A DNA stretch of 64,000 bases from Chamaea fasciata (taxonomy: Eukaryota > Chordata > Aves > Passeriformes > Sylviidae), in the NCBI GenBank assembly GCA_029207755.1, contig JARCOQ010000016.1, positions 6,806,501 to 6,870,500 of the forward strand. The letters run 5' to 3'. Within the stretch, counting starts at the first letter, position 1; every line of letters begins with the position of its first letter. Both the position numbers and the translations under genes were made by a program. Below the pieces are notes generated by a model. That model had not been told where the DNA came from. It worked only from the letters and a program-made list of their open reading frames with translations, and did no database searches. Of this stretch, positions 33,524-46,108 are shown piece after piece.

Positions 33524-36500
33524 GTAATGGGGGGATGTCGCAATAGGACACGAAATAAAGACGCTTGACTCCAGTCAGGAGGCAGTAGAAATCAGGAGGT
33601 TTTATTTACAACTCATTCAGCCCTTTTATAACGTGCAGCTCTAAGAAGGCACGTTATTGGTCCATAGGGCTGACGCCTCTCCCACTGGCTCAGGAACAGA
33701 AATAACAAACAACACCTGTTGTTATGGGAAAGGAATACTGCTTACACAAGGTTGTTTTGGGAAAAAGAAAACTGTTGAAAAGTTTCCCTTGGGAAGACCT
33801 AGCAATTCTCAGGCTCAGAAAATATCGGGTCCACAGGGGGATCTTCCCTGGGCTGCCTGGAGAGACACAGGAGGGTGGTGGGTGGTGTTGAGCGCTGCTA
33901 ATGCCCTTCTCTAAGGACTCGCCATAGCAAAGACAAGTGCAATAGGCAAGGCTCTGACATGCCCCCAGTCCAGAGTCACAAGCCACGGTGGTAGACCTGA
34001 CATATAAATGGTATGTGTGCCCCCGGGTGAGGCTTGCTATGAATTTTTGCATATATGTATATCAAAGTATGAAACAATGCTGGAAAAACCAGCATTTCTG
34101 GAGGTCTGTCTCTGATGGTTCATTAAACACAGCCACACATTCCCACGTTAATCATTCCGCACAACTTAAACAGGACCCAACCTTCCAGCACATCTGCTCT
34201 GCTAATAAGAGCGTGCTAATGCCTTGAGCAACCTCTCAGAAAGAGCTCCCTCTTCTCCTCTATGTCCATAACCATCCAGAGGTGTCCACCACATCCCAGA
34301 GTAAGCAATTAACTCCAGAATGAACCAGCCTGCCCCTCCCCAGCCACTGCAGCCAGTGCCACAAAATCCCTTCAGACCCTAATGGTCACGCTGGCTTTAA
34401 GGGACTGGTAGCAACCGAGCTTCTCTCCTCAGATTTGATTGAAGGCCCTGCTGGGCTCTCGCTGCTGGATTCCCTCCAGAGCTGTGTGGAGTCTTTCTTC
34501 CTGGGCCTGCGTGTGAAGTGCCTTCCCTCCATCCCCGTCTCCTCCATCCACTGCTGCTTCCGCCACAGCCGCGACTCGGACAGGGTGCAGCTCCACGCAG
34601 GTGAGGAGGGACCTGGCAGCAGGGAGCCCGCAGGGACACCAGCCTGGCACAGGGGCACGAGTTCTCCCCGAGGAAATGCCTGACACAGCCCTTCATTGCC
34701 TCAGCTGGGAGGGGATGAGGAAGGGAGTGAAAAGGGAGAAATCCTGTTCCCATGGAAAGCCCAGAGCTTTGAGGCTGGAAACAGGAATAAAAAACAAAGT
34801 GACTTTCATCATATTTTCCTCTGCTGTTTGTATTTTTCAGTGCCATTACGTTTAGGTCCAGCTCTGCAAAGCGATGGGATCAGCTCTGCGGGAAGGCTCT
34901 GTTGATTTGGTGCAGGCCGAGCTCTCCCATCCTCTGTCCAGAGCCAAAGGAAATTATAGGCCTGGGTGGTGCAGGGGGGGAACTCACAGGCCTTTCATGA
35001 TAGGAAATTAGGGTTCAAGTGTCACACAGTTCCCCAGGGGACTGGGTTTGCCAGCTGCCAAACTCGCACTGCACAAACATCCACCTGGACTGAGATGTTT
35101 GCAGGTACCACGGGCAGCACATGCTCAGCGCAGACCCAGCACTGCAGCCCTGGGGCTGTTCCAGCTCAGTTCTGAAATGCCTGTAGGGAAATTCTGCTCC
35201 CAGGTGCTCATTTCCATGGGTTTGTACTGAATTCACCAGCACCTCTGCTTCCCTTTCACTCTGTGCTCAGCACCACTTCCAAAGTCAATTCTTCTCTGAT
35301 TTGAGGGTTGGGTTACACAGCCATGGCTCTCCACCTGAGATGATGAATCCAGCAGCTGAGCCTGCCTGTGGGCTTGGATTACATCCTCCTCCCCATCAGC
35401 AGCAGAAATTCTGTCTCTGTGCCTTCCAGGGATTCTTCATTTAAATGAACATCTCTCTTGTATTTGTCCAGATGGGATCCTGAATTTCCTGAAGAACAAC
35501 AAGCCCATGGATGCCCTGTGTGTCCTGGGACTTACCCTGCTGGATCTTTACCCATGTGAGACCTGGAGCTTCACATTCAGCAAATTCCTGCCAGGACAAG
35601 GTGGGATTGGTGTCCCATGGTGACCTAGCACAGTGTGTGAGCAAGGCAGTACTGTACCAAAAAGCCCTTCCCTGTGACACTGGAATGGCCAAATCTTATC
35701 CTTAACATGTTATTCCCTGGCAACAGGAACTAGGTTTTCCCAATGTGGAATTAGAGAGATCAGGGTTCCTGATCCAGAGGTAACTGAGGTGATACAAACC
35801 TTTTGGGGAGTGGGTCTCACCACACCCTGTGTGCTCAGCTGGACTGTGCTCCCACAGCTGTAGTTTTGTGCTGCCTAAGACGAGAGAGAGTTGTAAAAGA
35901 GCCTGACTTGTACTCCCCTCTCTTCACAGAAGTGGGAGTCTGCAGCTTCGCCAGGTTTTCTGGGGATTTCCCCCAGGCTGGCTGTAGCAGCTTGAACCCA
36001 CCCACGCAGAAGGAGGAGCTGTGTGAAGTCAGCAAGGAGGGCAGAGACCGGAGCTTGCAGTTCAGTGCCCAGGAGATGGTGCAGTGCTGCAAGGTAGGAC
36101 CAGCAACCTCCTGCACCCCGTATTTCTTCCTGTGCAGGGTTAAATATTTCGGGCCAGGGCATAATCCATGCCTCAGCCCAGGGAAGCAGCCATGAGACTG
36201 CTCCCAGAAGCACAGGCAATCACAGCTAAGCCCACACTGAATTCAGACATAAGGAGCTTGCATTTTAGAGCGCTGCATAGACAGCTCCTACTCCCCTTGC
36301 CACCAGAGCAAATGACAACACCAGTTATGGGGAGGCTGCAGGACTTGCCTCAGATTCACAGAGTGGTTTGGGTTGGAAGGGACCTTAAAGGCCATCTCGT
36401 CCCAAACCCCTACCAGGAGCAGGGACACCTTCCACTAAACCAGGCTGTGCCATGGAGTGGCACAGAAACAACCCTGCCCAGTAACCAGGCTCCTGCTTGG

Positions 36501-39500
36501 GTAATCCTGAGTGTTTTTTCTTGTCAGGCACTGATGAGCGGGGCTGATACAGTGTTTGGAGGTTAATCAGAATACCTGGTGGAGCTGTGTGTAACTAATG
36601 GATGGCTGCAAAGGGTGGCTCTGTCCTCCTCAGACACTGGCATCTGTAAGGGGAGGGGTCCCTGTGCCACACCTGTTACGTGGATGGATGGGAATAATAC
36701 CTCAGCCAAGTTTGCTCATCTATTGTGTATGTTGATATGCAGATGCCCTCAAACCCCCTCACCTCCAACACATCATGAGTGCTGTCCTCCCTCATCCCAA
36801 CATCTGCCATATTCCAGTGTTCCTCCCAAAGCTGGCTCACACAGAGCAGCCTCACCAGCACCTTCGAAACCATTTCCCTTTGCTCCCCTGGTATTTGCTC
36901 AGGATTTTCTAGTTTGAGGTCTCTTCCTGTAATAATTTCAAATGATATTAAGTTGCAATGGGAGGAGGAGAGGAATCCTCCATCCTCAGCCTTTCCACAG
37001 TTGCCAATTCCCAAGGCAGTCACGCTTGGCCCGCTGACTCCAGCTCAGTTTTTTGCTTTGGCACAAATGCTGATGGAGTCTGTACTGGAAGGACCCGGAT
37101 CTGTTATTGCCAACAGCTTCTCGCACATTTCTCACACAGGCTGTGCTGCTCTTTTCGGGCCCCAGTGGGACTGGTTTTCCTCCTTAAAAACACCCTAAAA
37201 TTACCAAAAAACCCTCCAAACACCACAGTGTCCTTGGGGAAGAGCCCCCAACACGCTGCCTACAGGGCTTCCCACATCTGCCTCACCCACACCCACCATT
37301 CACAACACAAACACGGAGCTGGGAAGAGGCAGCCAGGTTCTCCCATCACCTTGGAAAAGCCTAAGCTGGAGGAGAGCCACTGCTGAGCAAGAGCTTGGTG
37401 GCACTGCCAGGGAGCAGAGAAGGTGGAACAGCAGAGGAGGAAGAGGAAGGGGCAGCAGAGGCAGGACTGACCAGACACTGCAGTGATCTTTGCTCCCCTG
37501 ACAGGTGACCTGCCACGAGATCTGCCAGCTGATGGGGCTGGGGACGTGCCGCTGGCTGCAGTGCATCATGCAGGGCGCCCTGAGCCTGGACGAGGCGCTG
37601 CAGCGGCCCCTGGAGCCCTGCCCCATCTGCCTGCGGAAGCTGCAGCACGTCGTGGGCTTCAAACTCATCGAGCGCTACAGGGTGAGCCCCAACCCCCCCG
37701 GCCCTCCTGGAGCAGGGGCAGGGTGGATCAGCCCAAACCTCAGCTCTGAAGGTGCTGCAGCAGCGCGGTGAGGGCAGGAGATCTCAGGAGATCCCAGATT
37801 GCAGGAGCTGTCAGTGCGAGGTGCTGAGGCAGCAGCTCACACCTGAACGCAGGTGTGACCTGTATGCACAGGCTCTGACCGACAAAGCACTTTGCAGGAG
37901 CTCCAGGGCTTTTGGCTCTTCCCAAGGGACACTGCCACAGTCCAACCCCATTTTCCTATTCCCCAAAACGAGCTGGGGAGGGCAGGCAGATTGCAAGCAG
38001 GAGCGGCAGTGTGTGCAGGGATTCCCACAGCTACGCCCTTTCCTGTGACACCCTGGATTTTTGCCTCTCTGCGGCTGCTGGGAACAGGGAGGAAACATAA
38101 TGGGTGTACTTTGCTGCAGTTCCTCTGATGAAATTTATGAGAAATGATCCCAAATTATTACCCCCAGTACGTGGAGGGTCCCAGACTCATATCTCTTCTC
38201 TCCCACCCATACCACTGCTAGCACCACATCTAGATCAAGAACAGTGCTAACACACCCTTAGCTCTTGAAAAGGTTTTCTGTCTCTGTCTCCTGTCTAAAA
38301 AGCAGGATTCTGTAGCCAAATGGCTGGTGGGATAGAAATCATGTCCCCATTCTCACTCAGCACCCATCTTCTCCCTGGTCGTGATTCTTGTCTGACACAC
38401 ATCGTGTTCAGAGGCAGGATTCTCCTCAGCTGCCTATTTTACAGTCTGCGGGTTGTATTTGTAACAAGATAGGAGCAGAATGAGAAAGGAGATGCCTCTA
38501 GTTTCATTCAGTGTGGAACAAGACACACAGAATCATGGCAAAGAGTGTGAGGAAACACACATTTTTTTGTGGTTTTCCTACTTACCTGTGGTGCTGCCCG
38601 ACCCTTCTCTGACTCTCTGGCTCTCTGATCCCTACTGCTGTCTGAGAGGTGTCTAAATTGCCCAAACCACCAAAAGAATAAATTCTGCTTTATTTAAACA
38701 CCCTGTCAGCATCCAGCCAGTGCTTTCTAGAAGAGAACTGCCACCTGCATTAATCTTTTCTAGAAACACTTTTGCCTTTCCACCTGCAGCAAATACTGTG
38801 ACTGGCTCAGCATCCTCTGGTGACAGGGAACACAAACCTGAAGGAACGATGCACTTGCCAAATGTCACATCTGCTTCCTCCAGAAGGCAAAGCTCTACTA
38901 GAGACAGTACAAGCTGGCGTAGGAGAGCTGTGATGATCTCTGTAAGAGGCTTTGCCATAATGTTGAGAGGAGACATAAATGCCAGAGATGAATTAAATAG
39001 TTAAGGAACCTGACAGAAGAGAGCAGAAAGCATTTCGAGACAGTAACAGAGAGCAAAGTTAACTTGCCAAGCACGTTCAGTGTAAGTCTGAACTCATATT
39101 TCCTCTTGGAAAACTATCACAGATCCCCACCTGCCACAAAACAGCTTCAGACACTCTTAGTAACCACAGGAAATGCCAGAACCAAGCTGTGCCTCGGCAG
39201 CAGCAGGTAACACTGCTCAGATCTGCAGCTGAGACACGGCTTGGGGCAGAGCAGCATGTGGGGCAGGAAACCAGTCCTTACACAGCAGAAAAAGCCCCTC
39301 AACTTATTTGTCTGAGCTGCACTCAGAACCACACTCCATTTTTTATTCCAGCTGCTTATTCTTGCATGAGTCATCTTGACAACTGACAGCCAGTTAATTG
39401 TCCTGGTGTTTCCCCACCACAATGAACGTTTCCACATTTCCACCTGCTGCTTTTGCAGCAGCCCAGGCTGTCCTCATGTGGTGGCTGGATGAGTTTGCAG

Positions 39501-41730
39501 TGGCCACACACACACAGACAGCAGGTCTTAGTGACATCATCGGGGTGGACATCCACTTCAGCTGCTCTTGCCGGCAGGTAAACAAAGCCCACACAGAGCT
39601 CCTCCCTTCCTGGTTAAACAGGAGAACATAAGAGGCTGCAGCCCTTCAAAAGCACCCGAAGTTTAAATGAATAAGCCACCCAAAGGATGAGAGAGACTGA
39701 AGAGATTCTGGGAATTCAGGCAGTGATCCTGAATCGAGCATCCCCTTTTTTTTTGCCTTCAATAACCCAAATGTACTGTTGGAAAATCCACATCTCCACA
39801 GCCTTTTTTCTTCTTGGGAATTGGGCTAAGTAGCAACTGGGGTTCCTTCCCAGATTCACTATTCTTGGGAATTTAGAGCCATCACAAAATCATGGGCTGC
39901 TTGCAGCTCTCCAGTAGCTTTGCTGTCCCCTTCACCGGCCCAGCTCCCACTGCAGCTTCTGGCACCACCTTTGTTGGATAAAGCCAGAGGGAGGGAAGGG
40001 CCACTGGAGGTGGGACGAGGCAGGAGAAAAGTTGTCTCTTTACAATTTCTCTTGCCCCAGAGGGAGGGGGCAGGGTGGATTAGCTAAGCTGAAAGAGTCC
40101 ATTTTATTCCTGTACGAGGTTCTTCCCCGAGGCTCCATGCTCAGACTGAAATGAGAAGCAGGGCCCATTTCTCCCACCCACTCAATTTGAGCTCTTTATC
40201 CTTTCTGTCACTTGCCTGAAGAGAGAGCAATAGAGGAGGGAAGGGGGAGGGAGCAGCGGGGGGCTGTGAGAGAAGGGAGCTCCACAGGGCTGGGGATCTG
40301 CTGCCTGCTCCTCAAACGCTGCAGCTCCCCCTGAGCTGAGCAGGGATGGATCCAGCTCTGTGCCTGGCACACCAACAGGGACAGCCCAGGCTAATCCCGG
40401 CACTGCTAAGCAACTGGGGCTTTGCAAATGGATCACTGGGAGCTGCAGAAAGTAAAGGTGAGGAAATAGGCCACAGGAGTGTGAAAAACCGAAAAACACA
40501 AAAAATCCCTAACAGTGGGAACAAGGCAGACGAGATCACCTTTTACCCAGGGATGACTGGAGTACTGTGGTTCATTCCCTGAAGCATATGGAACAAATGT
40601 GCCAGGAGCAACCTGTTATATGCCTCATTGTGGCATTTAATATTTAAAAAGGAAATTGTCTCAGACATTTTCCTTTCATTAATTCTTTCCTAGAGCCAGC
40701 CTTCCCATTTGTTCAGTTCAGCTCAGGAGGGGAAGAGCTATTCTTGGGAATAAAACACACGCTACCACAGGCATTAACAACATGATGAAACAGTTCTTCA
40801 GCACTGTCTCAGGTGTTTTTATAATGACACAGTTTCCTCTGGAGAGGCGTTGGTTTGCCTCTCCTGGAGACCACATTCACACAGCAGGGAGTGATCTGGT
40901 GCAGTTTTCTCCTACCACCTTCAAAACCAGGGCAGATAAAGCCCACATCTGACTGGAGGCAGCTCTGTCACAGTCCAAGAAAATGGGACAAGTGAAAGCT
41001 CCTGCTTTCTGGGGTCACCAGGAGCTGTCTGAAACCATTGTCTGGCAGAGAGGACGGTGGCAGCTGCAGCTCAGCCACCCAAGATAAACAGGTTTACCTG
41101 GGAAAGGTGTAACTGGTGTCTGTCATCCTCCACAATGAAACCTTTCTCCTCTCACCACAGAAGCTGTATGCTTGGACACAGACTGTGCTCTCCACGTGGC
41201 CGAGGCAGGAGTCAGCAGAGCTGTCAGCCTCAGAGGACATCCTCCCGTTCAGCTCCGACTCCGGGATGTGCTGTGAGAACGACTCCGAGGCCGTGACCTC
41301 TCTGTCCGAGCCGCTGACCCCCGACACCTGCAGCCAGGGGCTGTCCCTGGGGCCGGAGCTGGAGCAGGACGAGCAGCCGAGCTCCCTGCCCGAGGGGCAG
41401 AGCCAGCCCCGCCTGCCCGGGCACGCCAAGGCCACGGACACCATCAAGGATTACGAGCTGTGGCTGGAGACGTGCATTGCTGCCCTGGAGAGGAACGTCT
41501 CTGAGGAGGAACTGGCTCAGGTGGACCAGACTGTGGATGCCCTGGCAAAGTGGGAAATGTTCACAGGGCAGCTGCCTGCTATGAGGAAGGACCTGCCCTT
41601 TGCCAGGGACAGCACTGGCCTACGCAAAGTTCTCGGAGACAAATTTTCCTCCTTGCGGAGGAAGCTGAGCTCCAGAAAACTGTCCAAAGGGGAATCGTCC
41701 CCTCATCGCTGGCGCTGGGAGGACAATTAG
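33220..41730 (+). CDS. AMZ1: AMZ1 (archaemetzincin-1), complete coding region, six coding exons
   Basis: Coding exons: 33220-33523 (within exon 33212-33523), 34433-34600, 35472-35600, 35930-36093, 37505-37681 and 41161-41730 (TAG). They splice in frame with GT-AG borders to 503 aa (human is about 498). Recognisable blocks are MLQCRHAQEFSFGPRALKDA, NNKPMDALCVLGLTLLDLYP, EVGVCSFARFSGDFP, the CPICLRKLQH zinc-finger-like part, and the C-terminal WEMFTGQLPA and LRKVLGDKFSSLRRKLS. Archaemetzincins are putative soluble zinc metallopeptidases with a catalytic HExxH and a second, four-Cys zinc site; AMZ1's cellular substrate is unknown. The catalytic motif reads HEICQ (residues 259-263), so the second zinc-ligand His is Gln, while the structural Cys residues are intact. 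The third-ligand region reads GLGTC without His. The protein may be a weak enzyme or a pseudoenzyme. Confidence 0.95.
33536..33835 (-). mobile_element. Solo LTR of an endogenous retrovirus (ERVK-like by 6-bp duplication)
   Basis: This 300-bp element begins TGTCGCAA and ends TCCACA (TG..CA ends). It is flanked by identical 6-bp target duplications, ggggga at 33530-33535 and 33836-33841. Read on the minus strand it has a TATA-like TATAAAA (33630-33624) and AATAAA (33606-33601), so the LTR is antisense to AMZ1. No internal viral genes are present, consistent with recombination to a solo LTR. A 6-bp duplication is usual for the beta-retrovirus-like/ERVK class. No protein is encoded. Confidence 0.82.
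36355..36455 (-). mobile_element. CR1 LINE 3'-end fragment in AMZ1 intron
   Basis: 'tcacagagtggtttgggttg', 'gaagggaccttaaaggccat' and 'agcagggacaccttccacta' form the antisense CR1 terminus, about 100 bp, in the intron 36094-37504. Confidence 0.85.
37505..37681 (+). CDS. AMZ1: AMZ1 catalytic-motif exon
   Basis: This 59-codon, phase 0-0 exon carries the whole metal-binding region: VTCHEICQLMGLGTCRW, then C-x-M, then CPIC. The codons cac gag atc tgc cag place Gln (CAG) where the HExxH second His (CAC/CAT) is expected, one transversion away. The reading frame and all structural Cys codons are intact, so simple pseudogene decay is unlikely. Confidence 0.93.
37682..41160 (+). other. AMZ1: AMZ1 last intron
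   Basis: 3.5 kb between the catalytic exon and the terminal exon. I see no further coding exon, transposable element or RNA gene. Confidence 0.6.
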
Positions 41731-41833
41731 GCTGGGGCTGCCTTGGGCCAGCTTTGCTCACGTCCCTGCCCATCTCCCAGCCTTCCTCACCCCAAGCTGT
41801 TGCTGTCTCAAAGAAACAGCAACTCCCTCCAGG

Positions 41834-41839
41834 AATAAA
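41834..41839 (+). terminator. AMZ1: AMZ1 poly(A) signal AATAAA
   Basis: AATAAA lies 104 bp after the AMZ1 stop and is followed by T/G-rich 'ggtgttttgttttctgagat'. It implies a short 3' UTR. Confidence 0.82.
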
Positions 41840-42640
41840 AGGTGTTTTGTTTTCTGAGATTGCTAACACAGTTTTGATGTGATTAGTTCTTCTCTAAGGG
41901 TTTTTCCTGTGCTGGTCTAAATGACACCACCACTCCACACTCACCTCAAGTCCCATGTTGGTGCTTTTATTTTCTTGGTCTGAAGCTGGCCAGGAAGAGG
42001 TCAGCCAGGTCCCCCCTAAAGGCTGAACATGCTCACACAGGAGCTCGGGCCATCTGAACAAACAGATGCAAATTAAACCAGGGCAGCTCTTTCTGCTTAG
42101 CACATCAGACCCAGGCACAGATGAGATTTCTCCCTCTCCTCTCCCCCTCACAAACAGAGTGCTCCGCTCGCTGCCCCATCGGCTGGAGGCTGTGCTGAGC
42201 ACAGGGGCACAATCCAGGCTGATGGACTCTCATGATTTGGGGGAGATGGGCACAGAGTAAAGCAGAAAGATCCTTTAGCTGCCCCAAAAAGCAGCGTTAG
42301 TCTGACGACTGTCTCTTGGCAGACTCCAGCGGATCTCCAGAGCTGCCTCAGTTCAAACAAAGCCAGGCTTGGAGCGTGAGCTGGAACTACTCACATCCTC
42401 TGTAGGTTGGCACAGGAGAGGAAACCTTTGGAAACATTCACAGGCTCATTGATTATTAATGTAAAAGGGGAAACCACACTTGTATTCCTCTTTCTGCCTT
42501 GGTTTGTCACCACCCTGGCCCTTCCCTCGATCCTGCTCCCTAAGGAGCCACTGAGCAGGCAGTGCTGTGCTGGCAGCCGGAGCAGCAGAGCCTCCCTCCC
42601 CATGGCCAGGGCACGCTGCTCCTCTCTCTCTGCTCCTCCT

Positions 42641-42654
42641 GGCTATTTATAGCC
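42641..42654. promoter_or_regulatory. Palindrome-like MEF2 / TATA element
   Basis: GGCTATTTATAGCC contains a perfect MEF2 core CTATTTATAG (the opposite strand reads CTATAAATAG, also a good TATA box). A second MEF2-like CTAAAAATA lies at 42793. The surroundings are GC-rich. Confidence 0.4.
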
Positions 42655-44125
42655 CGAGCTCAAGAGGCCGATGGGTTCTTTGCTCCTGCCAGGGGAAGGC
42701 TGACCCCTCTCCATCCCCTGCCCCTCAGCCCTGAGCACTGATAACGCTCCCACAGCTCACGGCAACGTGGCTGAGCTCCTCATTTCTCCTGTCTAAAAAT
42801 ACCAGCAGGTAGGATCGGGTTCAGCGCAGCTGGGAGAAGAGAGAGGATGTTTTCCTCCGAGGAGCAACAGCTTTGGCTTTCCGGAGCTCTTGCCCTTTGC
42901 ACTTTGAGGTCTCCACCTCATCAGTGCATTTCTGGAGCAGGAAGCAAGAGGACAACTGGAAGACACTGGAAAAACGCCGGAGATTTACACACGCAGGTGA
43001 GCAGCAAAGACGGTCTTGCAGTAAATTCAGCTGGATTCTGGAAACACAAGCATTTCACATCCGCATGATTCATACCGGGAGGGAAAGGGAGTTTGGCTTC
43101 GGGACTGATGACGGCAATTCCTGGAAAAGTTTTTCCAGGCTGCGCGCCTGGAGCGGGGCAGGCGCGGAGCAGCAGAGCCGGGGCTGCCGCCCTCTCCTGG
43201 CAGCCGCAAAGGTGACGGCTTCTCATCCAAGACATTCTTCCCAGCAGCAGAAACTTTCCAAACAAACCCCGCTTCAATTACAAATCCGAGCTCTGCCCCC
43301 GGACTCGCTCCGTTGTTGCCTGAACACATTTACTATTTTAAGCAAGAGATTACTCTCTGTTCAGCCTTGTTTGCTCTCCCCTTGATTCCGTGCTGAGTTC
43401 TTGGGCTGAACTTTAGAAACTTTCCAGAAAGGCTCGGGATGACAATCCTGCCTAAGCGAACAGAGGCAGCTTTCCATCATAAAATTCCAAAGACAACAGA
43501 GGAGTGGGGTGGCAGAGAAGGGCTGGCAGAAATCACAGATGGGAGACTCCTTGTGACCCTCAGCTTACATTAGTGCTGCTGAGAGAGCAGGAATGTCTGC
43601 TGAGGAGCTCTTGTTACTGCAGACTGGGTATTTTTGACATCATCACTGCCAGCACCACCACTTACCTGCTCAGCTTGTCCACAAGTGCTCCAGGTAAGAC
43701 ATGAATGAGATAGAAACTCAGAGCTTCACCTGGGCAGCTCAGCAGTGCCCACAGGCAAGAGGCAGAAAGTGGCTGAGTACACTTGGAAGCCCTTCAGCAG
43801 CTGGAGCAGAGGGTCCAGAACTAAACCACAGAGGCACAGTTCCTTCACCCTTCTGCATGTACCAGGGTTGCAGGGGGGCAGAAAACAGCTGACACAGGAA
43901 TAAGCAGTAGGCCAAACTGAAGGTAAGCCCCCAAAATAAGATTTCCTGCATTTTAAGCAGCAGGTTTCTGGGGAGATCCTTCTGCTTGGAAAGGTGTGGG
44001 AATATAACTTGCAGCTAATAGGCTGCTGAGTAAGCTGTGAAACAGAAATACAGATGAGATGATTAGGAGCCACTTTAGAAGGTCAAGCTGTGGATCAAAC
44101 ATCAGAAAGAAGGAGTAGGGTGCTC

Positions 44126-44136
44126 TATATATAAAA
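44126..44136 (+). promoter_or_regulatory. TATA-box-like TATATATAAAA
   Basis: A strong TATA match lies about 30 bp before a G/C-richer stretch beginning at about 44155. There is no associated gene, so this is only a candidate. Confidence 0.25.
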
Positions 44137-46108
44137 CCAACACACAGAAGTCGCTTGCAGTGCAGCAGCCAAGGTTGGGGTTGATTACAGAGGTCCAGGA
44201 ACAGTTCCTCTGTGTGGCAGGCAGGAGATCTGGGTGCTCCCAGGGCAGCACTTCAGCCACAGCCTGGAGAGCCTTTGGGAAGGAACGGGGCTCTCAGGGA
44301 AGGGACAGGTCCCAGAGGGACACAGTGCCAGCAGCCTGCCCCAAGCTCTGGCTCTGGCTGGCAGCTCTGGAAGGTACAGCTTGTGGTGTTCTGCCTCATG
44401 GTGACAGGCAGACAACAGATCCTGCACATGATCCACCTTCAGGAGATTCCCCCAGCAGAACCAGCACCTCCTTCCTGCAGCTGCTGTTGGTTTCCAGGTA
44501 ACAACCCCTAAAGCACAACGCAGATCCATGTTCAACTCCTGTGGCTCAGAACATCTCCCAAGCCACACCTGGAGTACCCCGCACCACCAAAGCAGCTCAG
44601 TCACACCCTTTCTGCCCCAAGCTCGAGGACACTTGTTTTGAAGCAACTTCTAAAGTCTAATCCTGAACATAGTAAAAAACAATCTTTTAATAGCTTTACG
44701 AGCTCATAAAGACAAATATCTTCTCCCAAGAACAAGCAGGCAGAACATTCCACTCCTACTCTCAAAACAAGGATTTGCTGCAGCTGAAGGGAGAGGGGAG
44801 ACAAAGCAACTGTCCAGAGGAAAAAAATATGAAAGAACAAAAAATTCCATGTTCTTTGCTAGCTAAGGGTGCAATTGCCTACAGCAGCTCGCAAGGGTGG
44901 GAGAGGAAAAAGCAGCACCTTCCACAGACACTTCATTAGCACTTCATGCACTTTGTGATTTAACACAGTGGCCGTGACTGACTCTCTCCCCTAAAAATGG
45001 TGCCTCTCACTGAAGTCTGCTTCTGCTGTGCAAAATTGAGGCTTTAAGGGAAAGCTACTTTTAGTAAAAATCCCTGAACACTTGTCCTAATTAACTCTTC
45101 CTGCCTTAACACCACACAGCCTCCCAAGATGCCAGCCAGTCCTGGGAAGAGAGGCAAGAAATTTGGGATTAGTAACTGAGTAAACTTCCTCCCAGGTCTG
45201 TAAGGATAATGAGATACCAGCCTGGTGCTAGAAACCACAAGGATTTATTTAATTTCTCTCCTCAAAGAGTTCTACCGAATACTTTAATATTACTACAACC
45301 ACCCCAAACCTCACACCTTGTACACTTGAGCAAAAATATAAGCTATACTTTGCATTTTGGAGCAGCCTCTCCCTGGGGAAACAGACATGTTTTCCCTTTT
45401 ATCTTCACTGTTGGATCACTGAAATTGCAGAAGAGATACTCTGGCTCTGAACAGGGAGTTGTGCTGCTCCTGGGAAGGTAATTCCAAGCTAATATATGGA
45501 GTTTAAGCTCTCCCTGGGGCACAAGCACTCATTGGCACTGAACAGACCAACCCACCTGCAGAACCAACTGCAGCAGCTCTGCTCTTATGGAGCAACATCT
45601 GTGCAGCTGAGCTAGGGAAGGGGCACATCACAGAACACCTGGGCCCCAAAAGGGTCACTTTGCTCCACAGAACTCACCCAAGAGAGCCCCTGGAGCTGCT
45701 GCTGAGAGCTTTTCAGATTAAAGTGATCACACCTGGGCACCTTCTACTACAGCACACTGAATTTGCAACTGCTGTTCAGCAGAGATGCTGAACACTGGCA
45801 ACACATCTCACCTGAAACCGCCCAGCAATCCAGGAACACAGAGCCAGCCATTCCCAAAGACCTGATGCAGCTCAACTGCTGCATTTCCATTTGTTAGCAG
45901 AAAGGACCAAAAATGCTCCATGAAGTGTTTTAAGTTGTGCACTGCCACTGGAATCGACTTGGCACTAACAGTTCACACAAGAAACAATCAAGACTTGCCA
46001 CAAAAATCTGCCAGATGTGGCCTTCAGTGAGGGAATGTGAGGAAAGGTTAATGGCATTCCCAAGGAGCCCGAGTGCTGGCAGCACAGGTGCCACAGGATG
46101 GCAATGCT

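Larger units (their letters stand above)
41870..46100. other. AMZ1-GNA12 intergenic spacer
   Basis: No recognised coding exon. It contains a palindromic MEF2/TATA-like site (42641-42654), a TATA-like box (44126-44136) and a small GC-rich patch near 43130-43215. These may mark unannotated transcripts or enhancers, but nothing ties them to a product. Confidence 0.5.
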
